Shown here one piece after another: positions 34,457 to 44,125 of a DNA stretch of 64,000 nt. The notes beneath the pieces were generated by a model, which saw only the letters and a program-made list of their open reading frames with translations, made no database searches and was not told the origin of the DNA. Position 1 is the stretch's first letter. The number at the start of each line of letters is the position of its first letter. The translations under genes were made by a program, and so were the position numbers. The stretch is from Rhizobium pisi (GTDB lineage: Bacteria > Pseudomonadota > Alphaproteobacteria > Rhizobiales > Rhizobiaceae): the NCBI RefSeq assembly GCF_003938655.1, contig NZ_RJJT01000016.1, forward strand, positions 1 to 64,000. Reading direction: 5' to 3'.

Positions 34457-35389
34457 ATGAGAGACACGATTTATTGCGTATTCAGCGTCCTCACGACCCT
34501 CGTCCTCGCCGTCGTCTCGCTGCGCTATGTCAAAGATTTCTATCTGCTTTCCTTCTTTTACAGCTTCCAGCTCCACCTGGCGGTAGCTGCGGCGGCCGCG
34601 TCCATCGCGGCTGTTGTCGTCAAGCGGCACTGGTATGGCTTTCTGACACTCGGCGTCTCGCTGGTCCTTGCCGCCCACGGCGTCGTGATGACGCGCGAAT
34701 TCGTCCAGCCCGCGGTCGACGAGAACCGTCCCGCTCTCTTCCGGCTGCTGTCCTTCAATATCGAAAACGATAATTTCGCAAACGGCCCTGGCATCGCCGA
34801 CATGGTCATCGCCTCGGGCGCCGACGTCGTCAACATCCTGGAGGCAGAACCGCTGCTGTCGGAACTGCCGCGGCTCTTGAAGACCTATCCCTATTACATC
34901 GGCTGCGGCGTCGGCATGGAGCAATGCGATACGCTCGTTCTGTCGAAGCGCCCGCTGATCGAACCCCGCATCCGCAACCTCGGCCTGCTCTGGCGCAACC
35001 GGCTAACGGTCTCGACGATCGATTTCGACGGCCGGAAGGTCAATTTCCTCGCCGCGCACCTGACCAAACCCTATTATGACGAATTCCACGGCCTTGAGAT
35101 CGAAGATCTCGACGAGATCATCCCTTCCCTGCCCGGACCACTCGTTCTTGCCGGCGATTTCAACACGTCGATTCTAGCGCCCGACGTGCAGTATCTCATG
35201 CGCCGCCAGGGCCTTGGCACGGCATCGCTGGAGCCCGCGACATGGCCGATCCGCGCCGGTCCCTTCGGCATTCCGATCGATCACGTCTTCAGCAAAGCGC
35301 CTCTCCGGCTGAAATCGGTCCACCGCATCGAAAACAGCTTCGGATCAAATCATTTTGGCCTCTTGGCGGAATTCGTCGTCGACCCCTGA
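34457..35389 (+). CDS. Membrane-anchored endonuclease/exonuclease/phosphatase family protein
   Basis: 310 residues. Three hydrophobic segments (about 7-23, 33-52, 57-77) anchor a periplasmic EEP domain that begins FRLLSFNIENDN. The domain keeps the catalytic order: Asn in FNIEN, Glu in NILEAEP, Asp/Asn in AGDFNT, and Asp-His in IDHVF plus SNHFGLLAEF. The family includes nucleases and phospholipases; exposure at the periplasm suggests a lipid or extracellular substrate. The 3' end overlaps the convergent ABC transporter gene by 45 bp. Confidence 0.88.
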   Translation: MRDTIYCVFSVLTTLVLAVVSLRYVKDFYLLSFFYSFQLHLAVAAAAASIAAVVVKRHWYGFLTLGVSLVLAAHGVVMTREFVQPAVDENRPALFRLLSFNIENDNFANGPGIADMVIASGADVVNILEAEPLLSELPRLLKTYPYYIGCGVGMEQCDTLVLSKRPLIEPRIRNLGLLWRNRLTVSTIDFDGRKVNFLAAHLTKPYYDEFHGLEIEDLDEIIPSLPGPLVLAGDFNTSILAPDVQYLMRRQGLGTASLEPATWPIRAGPFGIPIDHVFSKAPLRLKSVHRIENSFGSNHFGLLAEFVVDP

Positions 35390-37258
35390 GCCCTGATCCT
35401 CGTCCGCCGCGAGGAAGCCGCCGGACTGGCGCGCCCAGAGTTCGGCATAGAGCCCGCCGCGGGAAAGCAATTCGTCGTGGCTTCCCTCTTCGATGATGCG
35501 GCCGAGATCGACGACGATCAGCCGGTCGAGCGCAGCGATCGTCGACAGGCGGTGTGCGATCGCCAGCACCGTCTTGCCCTCCATGATCCGATGGAGATTG
35601 GACTGGATCGCCTCTTCCACTTCCGAATCGAGCGCCGAGGTCGCCTCGTCGAGCACGAGGATCGGCGCGTCCTTCAGCATGACGCGGGCAATGGCGATAC
35701 GCTGCCGCTGCCCTCCCGACAGTTTGACACCGCGCTCGCCGACATGCGCATCGAAGCCTTTGCGGCCCTGCTGGTCCTGCAGGCGGGAAATGAAATCGAT
35801 CGCCTCGGCGCGCCGGGCCGCCTCGACCAGCCGCTCCTCGCCGGCATCCGGCCGCCCGAACAGGATGTTGTCGCGCACCGAGCGATGCAGCAGCGAGGTG
35901 TCCTGGCTGACGACGCCGATCTGCGTCCTGAGCGATTCCTGCGTCACGGCCGATATATCCTGGCCGTCGACGAGGATGCGGCCGCCCTGGATATCATATA
36001 GGCGCAGCAGCAGGTTCATCAGCGTCGATTTTCCCGCGCCCGACCGGCCGACGATGCCGACCTTCTCGCCCGGGCGTATGGTCAGGGAGAAATTCTCGAC
36101 GACGGGCTGGTGATCCTTGCCGTAATGGAAGGAAACATTGTCGAAGCGGATGCCGGGCTGCCGGATCACCAGGCTCTTGGCACCGGGCCGATCGACGAGG
36201 CCCAGCGGCTGGGAGATCAGTTCGGCGGAGTTCTGGATGGTGCCGAGATTGCGCATGATGCCGTTGAACTGCGTCATCAGCCGCCCGAGCAGGAAATTCA
36301 GCCGCAGCACCAGCGCCAGCGAGAATGCCACCGCGCCGGAGCTGACCAGGCCGCGCAGCCAGAGATCGACGCTCAAGCCCGCCATCGTCACGATCATCAG
36401 GCCGGAGAGCAGCGCCATGGAGGCCCTGACACCGGTGATGAAGCGTGTGAAACGCAGCACCGTGTCCTGATAGATGTCGAAGCCCTGCCGCATATAGCGG
36501 TCGCTCTCTTCGTCGCGCGCAAAGAGCTTCAGCGTCTGCATGTTGCTGTAGGAATCGACCATCCGCCCGTTCAGCATCGATCCGGCTTCCGCCGTTTCGC
36601 GGGAATGACGGCGGATCCTCGGAACGAAATGCCGGGCAAGCAGGCTGAAAGCGCCGAGCCAGAACAGAACGACGGCGGCAAGGGAAAGGTCCAGCCGGGC
36701 GACGAGCACCAATGTCGTTACCGCATAAATGCCGACGAACCACACGCTTTCCATCAGCGACGTGACGAGATCGCCGGTTGCCTGCCCGGCCGACCAGACC
36801 TTGGTGACGATGCGCCCGGAGAAATCGCTCTGAAAGAACGACAATGACTGTCTTGAGACATGGAGATAGGATTGCCAACGTGCTAGATTGTAGAAGCCGG
36901 GCGTGATCACCTGCTGATCGACCAGCGCGATCAGGAAGGCAATGACGAAACGCACGATCCCGATCAAGGCGAGCATGCCGAACAGCTCACTGCCATGAGC
37001 TGCGAGCAGGCCGCTCCAACCGGCGCCGGGCGTGATGCTGGCGAGAATGTCGACCAGCCGGCCGACGAACCAGAAGAGCGCGGCCTCGATGGCCGCCGAT
37101 GCGCCGCCGAGAATGAGCATGGCGATGAAAGGCATCTTCGCCTGGCCGATATAGAACCGGATGAATCCGAGCGTCGAGCGCGGCGGCTGGAGATTGGCGC
37201 GCGGACGGAAAGGATCGATCCAGGTTTCGAACAGGCGAAGGATGGGGCTCAAGAACAT
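35345..37258 (-). CDS. ABC transporter half-exporter (MdlB/MsbA-like), copy A
   Basis: 637 residues from ATG 37258. A six-helix exporter domain (about 50-345) precedes an ATPase domain with Walker A GRSGAGKST, signature LSGGQRQRIAIARV and Walker B ILVLDEATSALD. The frame is open upstream for 115 codons but without similarity. Its layout matches the gene at 37756-39612; the two could form a heterodimer, with an RHH gene between them on the other strand. The substrate is unknown. Confidence 0.9.
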   Translation of the reverse strand: MFLSPILRLFETWIDPFRPRANLQPPRSTLGFIRFYIGQAKMPFIAMLILGGASAAIEAALFWFVGRLVDILASITPGAGWSGLLAAHGSELFGMLALIGIVRFVIAFLIALVDQQVITPGFYNLARWQSYLHVSRQSLSFFQSDFSGRIVTKVWSAGQATGDLVTSLMESVWFVGIYAVTTLVLVARLDLSLAAVVLFWLGAFSLLARHFVPRIRRHSRETAEAGSMLNGRMVDSYSNMQTLKLFARDEESDRYMRQGFDIYQDTVLRFTRFITGVRASMALLSGLMIVTMAGLSVDLWLRGLVSSGAVAFSLALVLRLNFLLGRLMTQFNGIMRNLGTIQNSAELISQPLGLVDRPGAKSLVIRQPGIRFDNVSFHYGKDHQPVVENFSLTIRPGEKVGIVGRSGAGKSTLMNLLLRLYDIQGGRILVDGQDISAVTQESLRTQIGVVSQDTSLLHRSVRDNILFGRPDAGEERLVEAARRAEAIDFISRLQDQQGRKGFDAHVGERGVKLSGGQRQRIAIARVMLKDAPILVLDEATSALDSEVEEAIQSNLHRIMEGKTVLAIAHRLSTIAALDRLIVVDLGRIIEEGSHDELLSRGGLYAELWARQSGGFLAADEDQGSGVDDEFRQEAKMI

Positions 37259-37421
37259 GGAAAACGATATAGGCGGATTGAGGGGAGCGGCAAAGGGAAT
37301 GAAAAGCGGACGCAACCTTATATTTTCGTAATTATCGGTAACATCGGCGGCATCGCCATTGATTGCTCCCGAACCCGTCACAATCTGACGATACGATCGC
37401 GCTTCACCGGAGAGAAGGTCG

Positions 37422-37652
37422 ATGGAAACGAAAATGCTTGATGCGCATATTCCGATTCCGCTTGCAGAAAGGCTCGATGCCATGGCGATCGACCTGGCGC
37501 AGCCGCGCGACGAGATCGTGACCGAAGCCATCACCACCTGGCTCGACCGCGAGGAGCGCCGCCGCATTACAGCGCTGCGCACGATCGCCGCCGCCAACAC
37601 CATCGTTCTTGTCGAGCATCACCGGGTGATCGACTGGGCCGACAGCCTTTGA
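37422..37652 (+). CDS. RHH (ribbon-helix-helix) DNA-binding protein, CopG/ParD-like
   Basis: 76 residues. DAHIPIPLAERLDAMAIDL and RDEIVTEAITTWLDREE give the ribbon-helix-helix pattern of CopG/ParD proteins. GAGAAGG precedes the ATG. A toxin gene is expected after an antitoxin of this kind, but a hairpin and a leftward ABC gene follow, so it is an orphan. It could regulate the two flanking ABC exporter genes, one of which is divergent from it. Confidence 0.8.
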   Translation: METKMLDAHIPIPLAERLDAMAIDLAQPRDEIVTEAITTWLDREERRRITALRTIAAANTIVLVEHHRVIDWADSL

Positions 37653-37718
37653 ATGAAAAGAGGCAGGCGCGGTTCAGGTCTTCAGCAACCGCCCTGTAAG
37701 CTCAAAGCCTAAGAATTC

Positions 37719-37754
37719 GATAGGCCCTCCCCGCTTCCCCGGGGAGGGCCTATC
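37719..37754. terminator. Strong bidirectional hairpin
   Basis: GATAGGCCCTCCCC (37719-37732) and GGGGAGGGCCTATC (37741-37754) form a perfect 14-bp stem with an 8-nt loop, one base past the stop of the leftward ABC gene and 67 bp past the RHH gene. T residues are few on either side, but stability is high. Confidence 0.75.
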
Positions 37755-37755
37755 G

Positions 37756-39612
37756 TTATTCCGCCGCCTCTTCCGCCTCCTCGGCGTGATCGGAGAGGAA
37801 GCCGCCGGACTGGCGGTTCCAGAGGTCGGCATAGATGCCGCCGCTCTCGATCAGTTCGCTGTGCGAACCGGCCTCGATGATCCGCCCCTTGTCGAGCACG
37901 ATCAGCCGGTCCATCTCCGTCAGCGTCGAAAGCCGGTGGGCGATCGCGATCACCGTCTTGCCCTCCATCAGGGCGAATAGGTTCTCCTGGATCGCCGCCT
38001 CGACTTCCGAATCGAGCGCCGAGGTCGCCTCGTCGAGCACCAGGATCGGCGCGTCCTTCAGGAAGACGCGGGCGATCGCGATGCGCTGCCGCTGGCCGCC
38101 TGACAGTTTGACGCCGCGTTCGCCGACCTGGGCGTCAAGGCCTGCACGCCCCTGCATGTCGACGAGCCCTTCGATGAACTCCCAGGCATTGGCGCGCTTG
38201 GCCGCCTCGATCACCTCGGCGTCGGTCGCCTCCGGCCGGCCGTAGGCGATGTTGTCGCGGATCGAACGGTGCAGCAGCGAGGTATCCTGCGTCACCACGC
38301 CGATCAGCGAACGCAGGCTCTCCTGCGAGACGCCTGATATATCCTGCCCGTCGATGGTGATGTGGCCGGCTTCCAGGTCGTAGAAACGCAGCAGCAGGTT
38401 CATCAGCGTCGTCTTGCCGGCGCCGGAGCGGCCGACCAGCCCCACCTTCTCGCCCGCCTTGATGTCGAGCGACAGATTGTCGATGACGCCCTTGCTCTTG
38501 CCGTAGTGGAAGCGGATGCGGTCGTAGTGGATCGCACCCTTCTTAGCCGTCAGGGTGGGTGCGCCCGGCTTGTCGACGATGTCGTGCTGTTTGCTCATCA
38601 TCTCCATGCCGTCATAGACCGTGCCGATATTCTCGAACAGCGCCGAGACTTCCCACATGATCCATTGCGACATGCCGTTGACGCGCATGGCAAGACCGAT
38701 GGCGATGGCAATCGCGCCGACCGAGATTGCCCCGTTCAGCCAGAACCAGATCGACAGGCCCGATACGACGAAGAGCGCAACGCAGTTGTTCAGGTAGACG
38801 CTGATGTGGAAAAGCGTCACCTTGCGCATCTGCTTGTGCACGGTCTGCAGGAACTCGTCCATGCCCTCCTTGGCATAGACCTCCTCGCGCCCCGCATGCG
38901 AGAACAGCTTGACGGTCGCGATGTTGGTATAGCTGTCGACCACGCGCCCCGTCATCATCGAGCGCGCATCGGCCTGCGCGGCCGCGATCTTGCGAAGCCG
39001 CGGCACGAAATAGGAAACGATGCCGATATAGACGGCGAGCCAGACGAGGATCGGGATCATCAGCCGCCAGTCGGCCGCGGCAATCACGATGATCATCGTC
39101 AGGAAGTAGGTGACCACATAGACGAAGACGTCGAGGATCTTCATCACCGTTTCGCGCACGGCAAGCGAGGTCTGCATCACTTTGGTGGCGACACGCCCGG
39201 CAAACTCGTTGGCGAAGAACGTCATGCTGTGGCGCAGCAGAAAGCGGTGCATCTGCCAGCGTGCGATCATCGGATAATTGCCGAGCATCATCTGGTGCAT
39301 GATGAGCGAATCGAGACCGGCCGCCAGCGGCAAGCCGACGAGCACCAGCGCCGCCATCCAGAAAAGCTTATGGCCTTGCGCCTGCAGGAAGGTGGCGCGG
39401 TCGGCATTGGTCAGCCAGTCGACGATGTCGCCGAGGAACTGGAAGAGCGCCACTTCACCGACGGCAATCAGCGCCGTCAGCACGGCCATCAGCCCGAGCC
39501 AAGGCGCTGCCGGTTTGCTGTAGTGCCAGCAAAAGGCAAAGAGACCCTTCGGAGGGGCGACAGGCTCCTCGCTCGGAAAGGGATTGAGTCTCTGTTCGAA
39601 CCAGCCAAACAT
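37756..39612 (-). CDS. ABC transporter half-exporter (MdlB/MsbA-like), copy B
   Basis: 618 residues. Exporter membrane domain about 30-325, ATPase domain with GRSGAGKTT, LSGGQRQRIAIARV and ILVLDEATSALD. The ATPase part is almost the same as in copy A, the membrane part much less so. A Glu-rich tail (HAEEAEEAAE) ends the chain. The start region is clean at ATG 39612. Copy A and B probably arose by duplication and may pair. Confidence 0.92.
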   Translation of the reverse strand: MFGWFEQRLNPFPSEEPVAPPKGLFAFCWHYSKPAAPWLGLMAVLTALIAVGEVALFQFLGDIVDWLTNADRATFLQAQGHKLFWMAALVLVGLPLAAGLDSLIMHQMMLGNYPMIARWQMHRFLLRHSMTFFANEFAGRVATKVMQTSLAVRETVMKILDVFVYVVTYFLTMIIVIAAADWRLMIPILVWLAVYIGIVSYFVPRLRKIAAAQADARSMMTGRVVDSYTNIATVKLFSHAGREEVYAKEGMDEFLQTVHKQMRKVTLFHISVYLNNCVALFVVSGLSIWFWLNGAISVGAIAIAIGLAMRVNGMSQWIMWEVSALFENIGTVYDGMEMMSKQHDIVDKPGAPTLTAKKGAIHYDRIRFHYGKSKGVIDNLSLDIKAGEKVGLVGRSGAGKTTLMNLLLRFYDLEAGHITIDGQDISGVSQESLRSLIGVVTQDTSLLHRSIRDNIAYGRPEATDAEVIEAAKRANAWEFIEGLVDMQGRAGLDAQVGERGVKLSGGQRQRIAIARVFLKDAPILVLDEATSALDSEVEAAIQENLFALMEGKTVIAIAHRLSTLTEMDRLIVLDKGRIIEAGSHSELIESGGIYADLWNRQSGGFLSDHAEEAEEAAE

Positions 39613-39998
39613 GAAATTGCTCCGAAACGTCAGCGTTCCGGCTCCCGGCTTCGCGCCATCCCAGCGCTACGCAAGCAAATATGGGAACCGGACGTTCTAA
39701 GGGCGAGGCTTAAACAGCCGCGCAATGGATCAAAAGGGGGATTTTTAGAAAGAAGCCCGCTCTAGCGGCGCCATGTCGCCTTGATCGGCATCACGGCGGG
39801 AAGGCGCATAATGAGCAAAATATTCATGTGGCCCTCCCTGCTGGCGATTGAAGACGTGCATCCATAACGCGAAAAGCGGGAAACTTCCAGCCCCGTGATG
39901 GCGCAAATTGACTGTTTCTGGGCCAAACCGCGCCCTGTTGCGCCGAAATCACAGTTGCATTAGGCCTCTCGCGTCGGAACGAAACAAACGGCGCATAG
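39613..39998. other. Intergenic region without gene, 386 bp
   Basis: The region separates the leftward ABC gene from trmL and must hold both promoters. A TTGACT hexamer lies near 39909, but no paired -10 at normal spacing is convincing. I see no repeat, RNA or small gene with support here. Confidence 0.6.
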
Positions 39999-40460
39999 AT
40001 GACGAACCTCAGATTGGCACTCTACCAGCCGGATATCCCCGGCAATACCGGCACGATCCTGCGTCTTGCCGCCTGCCTCGGTTTCGCCGTGGACCTGATC
40101 GAGCCCGCCGGCTTCGACGTTTCCGACCGCAACCTGAAACGCGCTGGCATGGATTATATCGCCGCCGCAGCGCTGACCCGCCATGTCAGCTGGGATCATT
40201 TCGAGGCATGGCGCGCCGCAACCGGTCGCCGCCTGATCCTTGCCTCGACCAAGGCTGCGGAGCGCTATACCGATTTTGCCTTCCGTTCGGACGACATCCT
40301 GCTTTTCGGCCGCGAAAGCGCCGGCGTGCCGGACCATGTGCATGAAAAGGCCGATGCCCGCATCCTGATCCCGATGGTCGAGGGCCAGCGGTCCATCAAT
40401 GTCGCAGTCTCGGCAGCGATGATCGTCGGCGAGGCGATGCGCCAGACCGTCTGGATCTGA
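39999..40460 (+). CDS. trmL: tRNA (cytidine/uridine-34 2'-O)-methyltransferase TrmL
   Basis: 153 residues, the usual size. A SPOUT enzyme that methylates the wobble ribose of tRNA-Leu isoacceptors. LALYQPDIPGNTGTILRLAA, DILLFGRESAGVPDHVHE and the knot end IPMVEGQRSINVAVSAAM are conserved. In rhizobia trmL commonly lies near petA and hemF, and this window keeps that neighbourhood with extra genes between. Confidence 0.95.
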   Translation: MTNLRLALYQPDIPGNTGTILRLAACLGFAVDLIEPAGFDVSDRNLKRAGMDYIAAAALTRHVSWDHFEAWRAATGRRLILASTKAAERYTDFAFRSDDILLFGRESAGVPDHVHEKADARILIPMVEGQRSINVAVSAAMIVGEAMRQTVWI

Positions 40461-40646
40461 TCGGCACCGGCTTCAGCGGAATTGCCGCCCAGCTCGCAAA
40501 ATGACGTTGCCAAGCCGCGGAACTGCGTTATATTTATTAGCCGAGCAATCAAAAATGCCGATTGCCTCCTATAATTTCAACGGCTTGAGAAGATTGTCCG
40601 TCGGTTCGCGTCCCTTCGACAGATGAAAGAAGAATAAAAACAAGAC

Positions 40647-42293
40647 ATGGATTCCACCGTTACCATGATCAACCTGTTCGGCGCCGTGGCTCTGCTGCTG
40701 TTCGGCCTTGCGCAGGTGAAGGATGGGGTGTCCAGAGCCTTCGGCGCACGGCTCAGAACGGGTCTTGCGACCGGGACGCGCAGCGGCTTTCGTTCCTTCC
40801 TGTCGGGGCTCGTGGCGACCGTCGCCCTGCAAAGCTCGACGGCAACGGCGCTGATGACCGCATCCTTCGTCGAGCGTGATCTGATCAAGCCGCGCATGGC
40901 GCAGATCGTCCTGCTCGGCGCCAATGTCGGCACGGCGATCACCGCCTGGATCGTGGCGACGGGCATCGAATGGCTCTCCCCGCTGCTGATCCTGGCCGGC
41001 ATCGTGCTTTGCCGTGGCCGCTCCAGCACCCGTCAGGGCGGCGGCGGCGCGCTGATCGGCATCGGCCTGATGCTGTTGTCGCTGCATCTCCTTGACCTTG
41101 CGACGGAGCCGATGCGCGCTTCTCCGGCGCTTGCCGCCTTCATCGGCCTGCTGGACGGTGCCTTGCCCGTGGCGCTGCTCTTTTCGGCAGCCCTTGCCTT
41201 CGTGTCTTCATCAAGCCTCGCGGTGGTGGTGCTCATCCTGTCGCTCGCCTCGGCCGGGCTCATTTCAGCCGAACTCGTCATCGTGCTCGTGCTGGGCGCC
41301 AATCTCGGCGGCGCCATACCGCCTGTTGTCGCGACACTATCAGGTCCGGCCTCGGCACGACGCGTCACCATCGGCAATCTCGCAATCCGCACGCTCGGAT
41401 GCATCATCGCGCTGCCGCTCGCAGGTTACGGCGCGGAACTCATCCAGATGCTGCCCTTCGGGCCTGCCAAGCTGCCGGTCGATGCCCATCTTGCCTTCAA
41501 CCTTCTGCTCGCCGCATTCGCCTGGCCCGTCTCCCGGCCGCTCGCCGCCCTGATGGCCCGACTTGTGCCGGATCAGGCCGAGCCCGACAACGCGCCCAAA
41601 TATCTGGATGCGAATGAACTTTCGACGCCCGTCATTGCCCTTGCCAGCGCCACCCGCGAAGTGCTCGGCATCGGCGACCTCATCGAGCGCATGCTGATGC
41701 GGGTCTCCGAAGCTCTCGAACATAGCGACGCGTCGAGACTTTCCGAGATTGCAGCCCTCGAGGAGCGCGTCGACCGGCTGCAGCAGGCCGTGAAGGTCTA
41801 TCTCTCCAAGCTCGGCCGTGAAGGCCTCAGCGACGAAAACGCCCGCCGCTCGATCGTCGTCATCGATTACGCGATCAACCTCGAACATATGGGCGACATC
41901 ATCGAGAAGGGCCTCTCGGAGCAGGTGTCGAAGAAAATCTCGCTCGGGCTCAAATTTTCCGAAGACGGCCACCAGGAACTACGAAAGCTGTTCGATCTGA
42001 CGATCGATAATCTGCGCGTCGGTCAGACGATCTTCGTTACCCGCGATTTCAATCTCGCACGCCAGATGATGGAGGTGAAGGTCGAGGTGCGACGGATGGA
42101 AAAACAGTCGGCCGAGCATCATCTCGAACGCCTGCGTGACGGCCGTGCTGACAGTCTGCAGACGAGTTCCCTGCATCTCGATATGCTGCGCGACCTGAAG
42201 CGGATCAACGCCCATATCGTCTCGGTAGCGCATCCGATCATGGATGAAAGCGGCCTGCTGATCGAAAGCCGCGTGCGGAGCGCGGCGGAGTGA
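40647..42293 (+). CDS. Na+/phosphate cotransporter with PhoU-like tail
   Basis: 548 residues. The membrane half (1-310) has the NptA double QSS repeat: VALQSSTATALM and, in the second half, FVSSSSLAVVVL, where the first Q is replaced. A soluble C-terminal half (about 335-545) resembles PhoU helical bundles (SEIAALEERVDRLQ, INLEHMGDIIEKGL). It imports phosphate or exports it, depending on gradient. TATAAT at 40570-40575 lies upstream, with a weak -35. The next gene is convergent, 3 bp away. Confidence 0.9.
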   Translation: MDSTVTMINLFGAVALLLFGLAQVKDGVSRAFGARLRTGLATGTRSGFRSFLSGLVATVALQSSTATALMTASFVERDLIKPRMAQIVLLGANVGTAITAWIVATGIEWLSPLLILAGIVLCRGRSSTRQGGGGALIGIGLMLLSLHLLDLATEPMRASPALAAFIGLLDGALPVALLFSAALAFVSSSSLAVVVLILSLASAGLISAELVIVLVLGANLGGAIPPVVATLSGPASARRVTIGNLAIRTLGCIIALPLAGYGAELIQMLPFGPAKLPVDAHLAFNLLLAAFAWPVSRPLAALMARLVPDQAEPDNAPKYLDANELSTPVIALASATREVLGIGDLIERMLMRVSEALEHSDASRLSEIAALEERVDRLQQAVKVYLSKLGREGLSDENARRSIVVIDYAINLEHMGDIIEKGLSEQVSKKISLGLKFSEDGHQELRKLFDLTIDNLRVGQTIFVTRDFNLARQMMEVKVEVRRMEKQSAEHHLERLRDGRADSLQTSSLHLDMLRDLKRINAHIVSVAHPIMDESGLLIESRVRSAAE

Positions 42294-42296
42294 CGG

Positions 42297-42557
42297 TCAG
42301 TCCGCCGAAGGCAGGCGGCGCATGGTGAATTCGATCCGGTCGCCATCAAGCTGGCGCCAGCTTTCCACCTCGGTCCAATAAGCCGCTTTCGGATATTCGT
42401 CGAACCATTCGCGCGCCTTGGCGCGCGCGTCGATCAGGCCGAGGCAATATGTCTCACGCACGAAATGGTCTTTCTTGCGGGCAGGATTTTCCGCCCGGTG
42501 TTTCGCCATTCTGCGCTTCAGGCCGTCGAAGGACGGGGGTCCTGGAATTTTTGCCAT
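42297..42557 (-). CDS. Small conserved protein of unknown function next to hemF
   Basis: 86 residues from ATG 42557, with AAGAGGTAGG upstream. Basic N-terminal half (KRRMAKHRAENPARKKDHF), then GLIDARAKAREWFDEYPKAAYWTEVESWR. No known motif. It is divergent from hemF and convergent with the phosphate transporter. I do not recognise a named family. Confidence 0.75.
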   Translation of the reverse strand: MAKIPGPPSFDGLKRRMAKHRAENPARKKDHFVRETYCLGLIDARAKAREWFDEYPKAAYWTEVESWRQLDGDRIEFTMRRLPSAD

Positions 42558-42734
42558 CAAACCTACCTCTTGGGGAAAAAGTAGTATCGAATTCCTCGCT
42601 TTGCGAGTCGAATCTCGAAGGCTGACACTCGCCCGCCTCGGCTTGGCGAGATGCGGCGCCACCTGCTAGATGTGGCCGACAACAAGGAATGAGCGAGTCG
42701 CGTCCGCAATGGATGCCGGCCGCTGGAGGCGTAA

Positions 42735-43646
42735 ATGGAAAGACCGGAACTGCCGATCGGCTTGCCTGAGGATATCGAAGAGAAGAAGGCGGCTGCCCGC
42801 AGCTGGTTCGAAGGGCTGCGCGATACGATCTGCGCCTCCTTCGAGGCCCTCGAAGACGAGTTGGAAGGCCCGCTCTCCGACCAGGAACCCGGCCGCTTCG
42901 TCGCCAAGGACTGGTCGCGCGAAAACGGCGCGGGCGGCGGCGGCCTGATGTCGATGATGGAAGGCCGCGTCTTCGAGAAGGTCGGCGTTCACACCTCGAC
43001 GGTCCATGGCGAGTTCTCCCCGGATTTCCGGGCGCAGATCCCCGGCGCCAAGGAGGATCCGCGTTTCTGGGCCTCCGGCATCTCCCTGATCGCCCATCCC
43101 GTCAATCCCAACGTTCCGGCGGTGCATATGAACACCCGAATGGTCGTCACCACGAGCCGCTGGTTCGGCGGCGGGGCCGATCTGACGCCGGTGCTGTCGC
43201 GCCGCCGCACGCAGGAGGATGAGGACAGCCAGCTCTTCCACAAGGCCATGGAAATCGCCTGCCGCAACCATGCGATCGCCGATTACGATGCCTACAAGGC
43301 CTGGTGCGACGACTATTTCTTCCTGAAGCACCGCAACGAGCCGCGCGGCATCGGCGGCATCTTCTACGACTGGCTGCATTCGAGCGAGGAAGCCGGCGGC
43401 TGGGATGCCGATTTCGCCTTCACGCGCGATGTCGGCCGGGCCTTCGCCATGGTCTACCCGAAGATCGTCCGCTCCAACTTCAATAAGATGTGGACGGAGG
43501 CCGACCGTGACGAACAATTGATCCGCCGGGGCCGATACGTCGAATTCAATCTGCTGTATGATCGCGGCACGATCTTTGGCCTGAAGACCGGCGGCAACGT
43601 CGAATCCATTCTCTCCTCGCTGCCCCCCGTCGTCCGCTGGCCGTGA
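42735..43646 (+). CDS. hemF: Oxygen-dependent coproporphyrinogen III oxidase
   Basis: 303 residues, the family length. It converts coproporphyrinogen III to protoporphyrinogen IX with O2 in haem synthesis. [33 protein letters not shown] and [16 protein letters not shown] are the diagnostic stretches. It would supply haem to the nearby cytochrome genes. An oxygen-independent HemN is expected elsewhere for low-oxygen symbiotic life. Confidence 0.96.
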   Translation: MERPELPIGLPEDIEEKKAAARSWFEGLRDTICASFEALEDELEGPLSDQEPGRFVAKDWSRENGAGGGGLMSMMEGRVFEKVGVHTSTVHGEFSPDFRAQIPGAKEDPRFWASGISLIAHPVNPNVPAVHMNTRMVVTTSRWFGGGADLTPVLSRRRTQEDEDSQLFHKAMEIACRNHAIADYDAYKAWCDDYFFLKHRNEPRGIGGIFYDWLHSSEEAGGWDADFAFTRDVGRAFAMVYPKIVRSNFNKMWTEADRDEQLIRRGRYVEFNLLYDRGTIFGLKTGGNVESILSSLPPVVRWP

Positions 43647-43749
43647 AACTGTGAGATCTCGTCGATAAATTCGAAGTGAGGTACCTTCATAAAAATTCAG
43701 TGCGTCCTAACTTTATATGCATGTGCGTAACAATCGGAGGAGGATTGTC

Positions 43750-44013
43750 ATGACGATACAAAGCGGCTCGCCTGTATCCACGAATGTTCAGGAAACACCC
43801 CGCGTGATCGACACGCCGGAATTCCTGACGCGCATCGCCGAGCAACTGAGAGCCAAGAGCGGCTCGGATTTGCCTCTCTCCTGCTTCATCGAGCAGGTCA
43901 AACTGCAGCTGGCCGGCGGAAAGTCGCCGGAAGAACTGCAGAAAGAGGCAGCCAACAGCAACATGCCCCGCCATCTCTCGGATACCTACAAAGCCTGGGC
44001 AATGCCCGATTGA
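43750..44013 (+). CDS. Small helical protein of unknown function
   Basis: 87 residues from ATG 43750 with GGAGGA upstream. A polar head is followed by two predicted helices (FLTRIAEQLRAKSGSDLPLSCF and EQVKLQLAGGKSPEELQKEA) and AWAMPD at the end. It looks soluble. A second small gene lies 112 bp downstream on the same strand. No family recognised. Confidence 0.7.
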   Translation: MTIQSGSPVSTNVQETPRVIDTPEFLTRIAEQLRAKSGSDLPLSCFIEQVKLQLAGGKSPEELQKEAANSNMPRHLSDTYKAWAMPD

Positions 44014-44125
44014 AAGACCTTCTCCGGTCGACACCTGATGCCGGCCGGAACCTTCTCTTCCCACGTACATTCATCAATCGCGTGAAAACGCATTGGCCGT
44101 TGCGTTTCAGACAGAGGAGAAAACC

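Noticed and set aside
35345-37603. A longer N-terminus (752 residues) for ABC copy A
   Set aside because: The added 115 codons have no exporter similarity and cross the likely promoter region; the start at 37258 gives the family length.
37422-37652. The RHH gene as antitoxin of a ParDE pair
   Set aside because: No toxin frame follows or precedes it; the downstream bases hold a terminator hairpin and a leftward gene.
39613-39998. A riboswitch or leader RNA before trmL
   Set aside because: No stable stem series, terminator or known aptamer motif was found.
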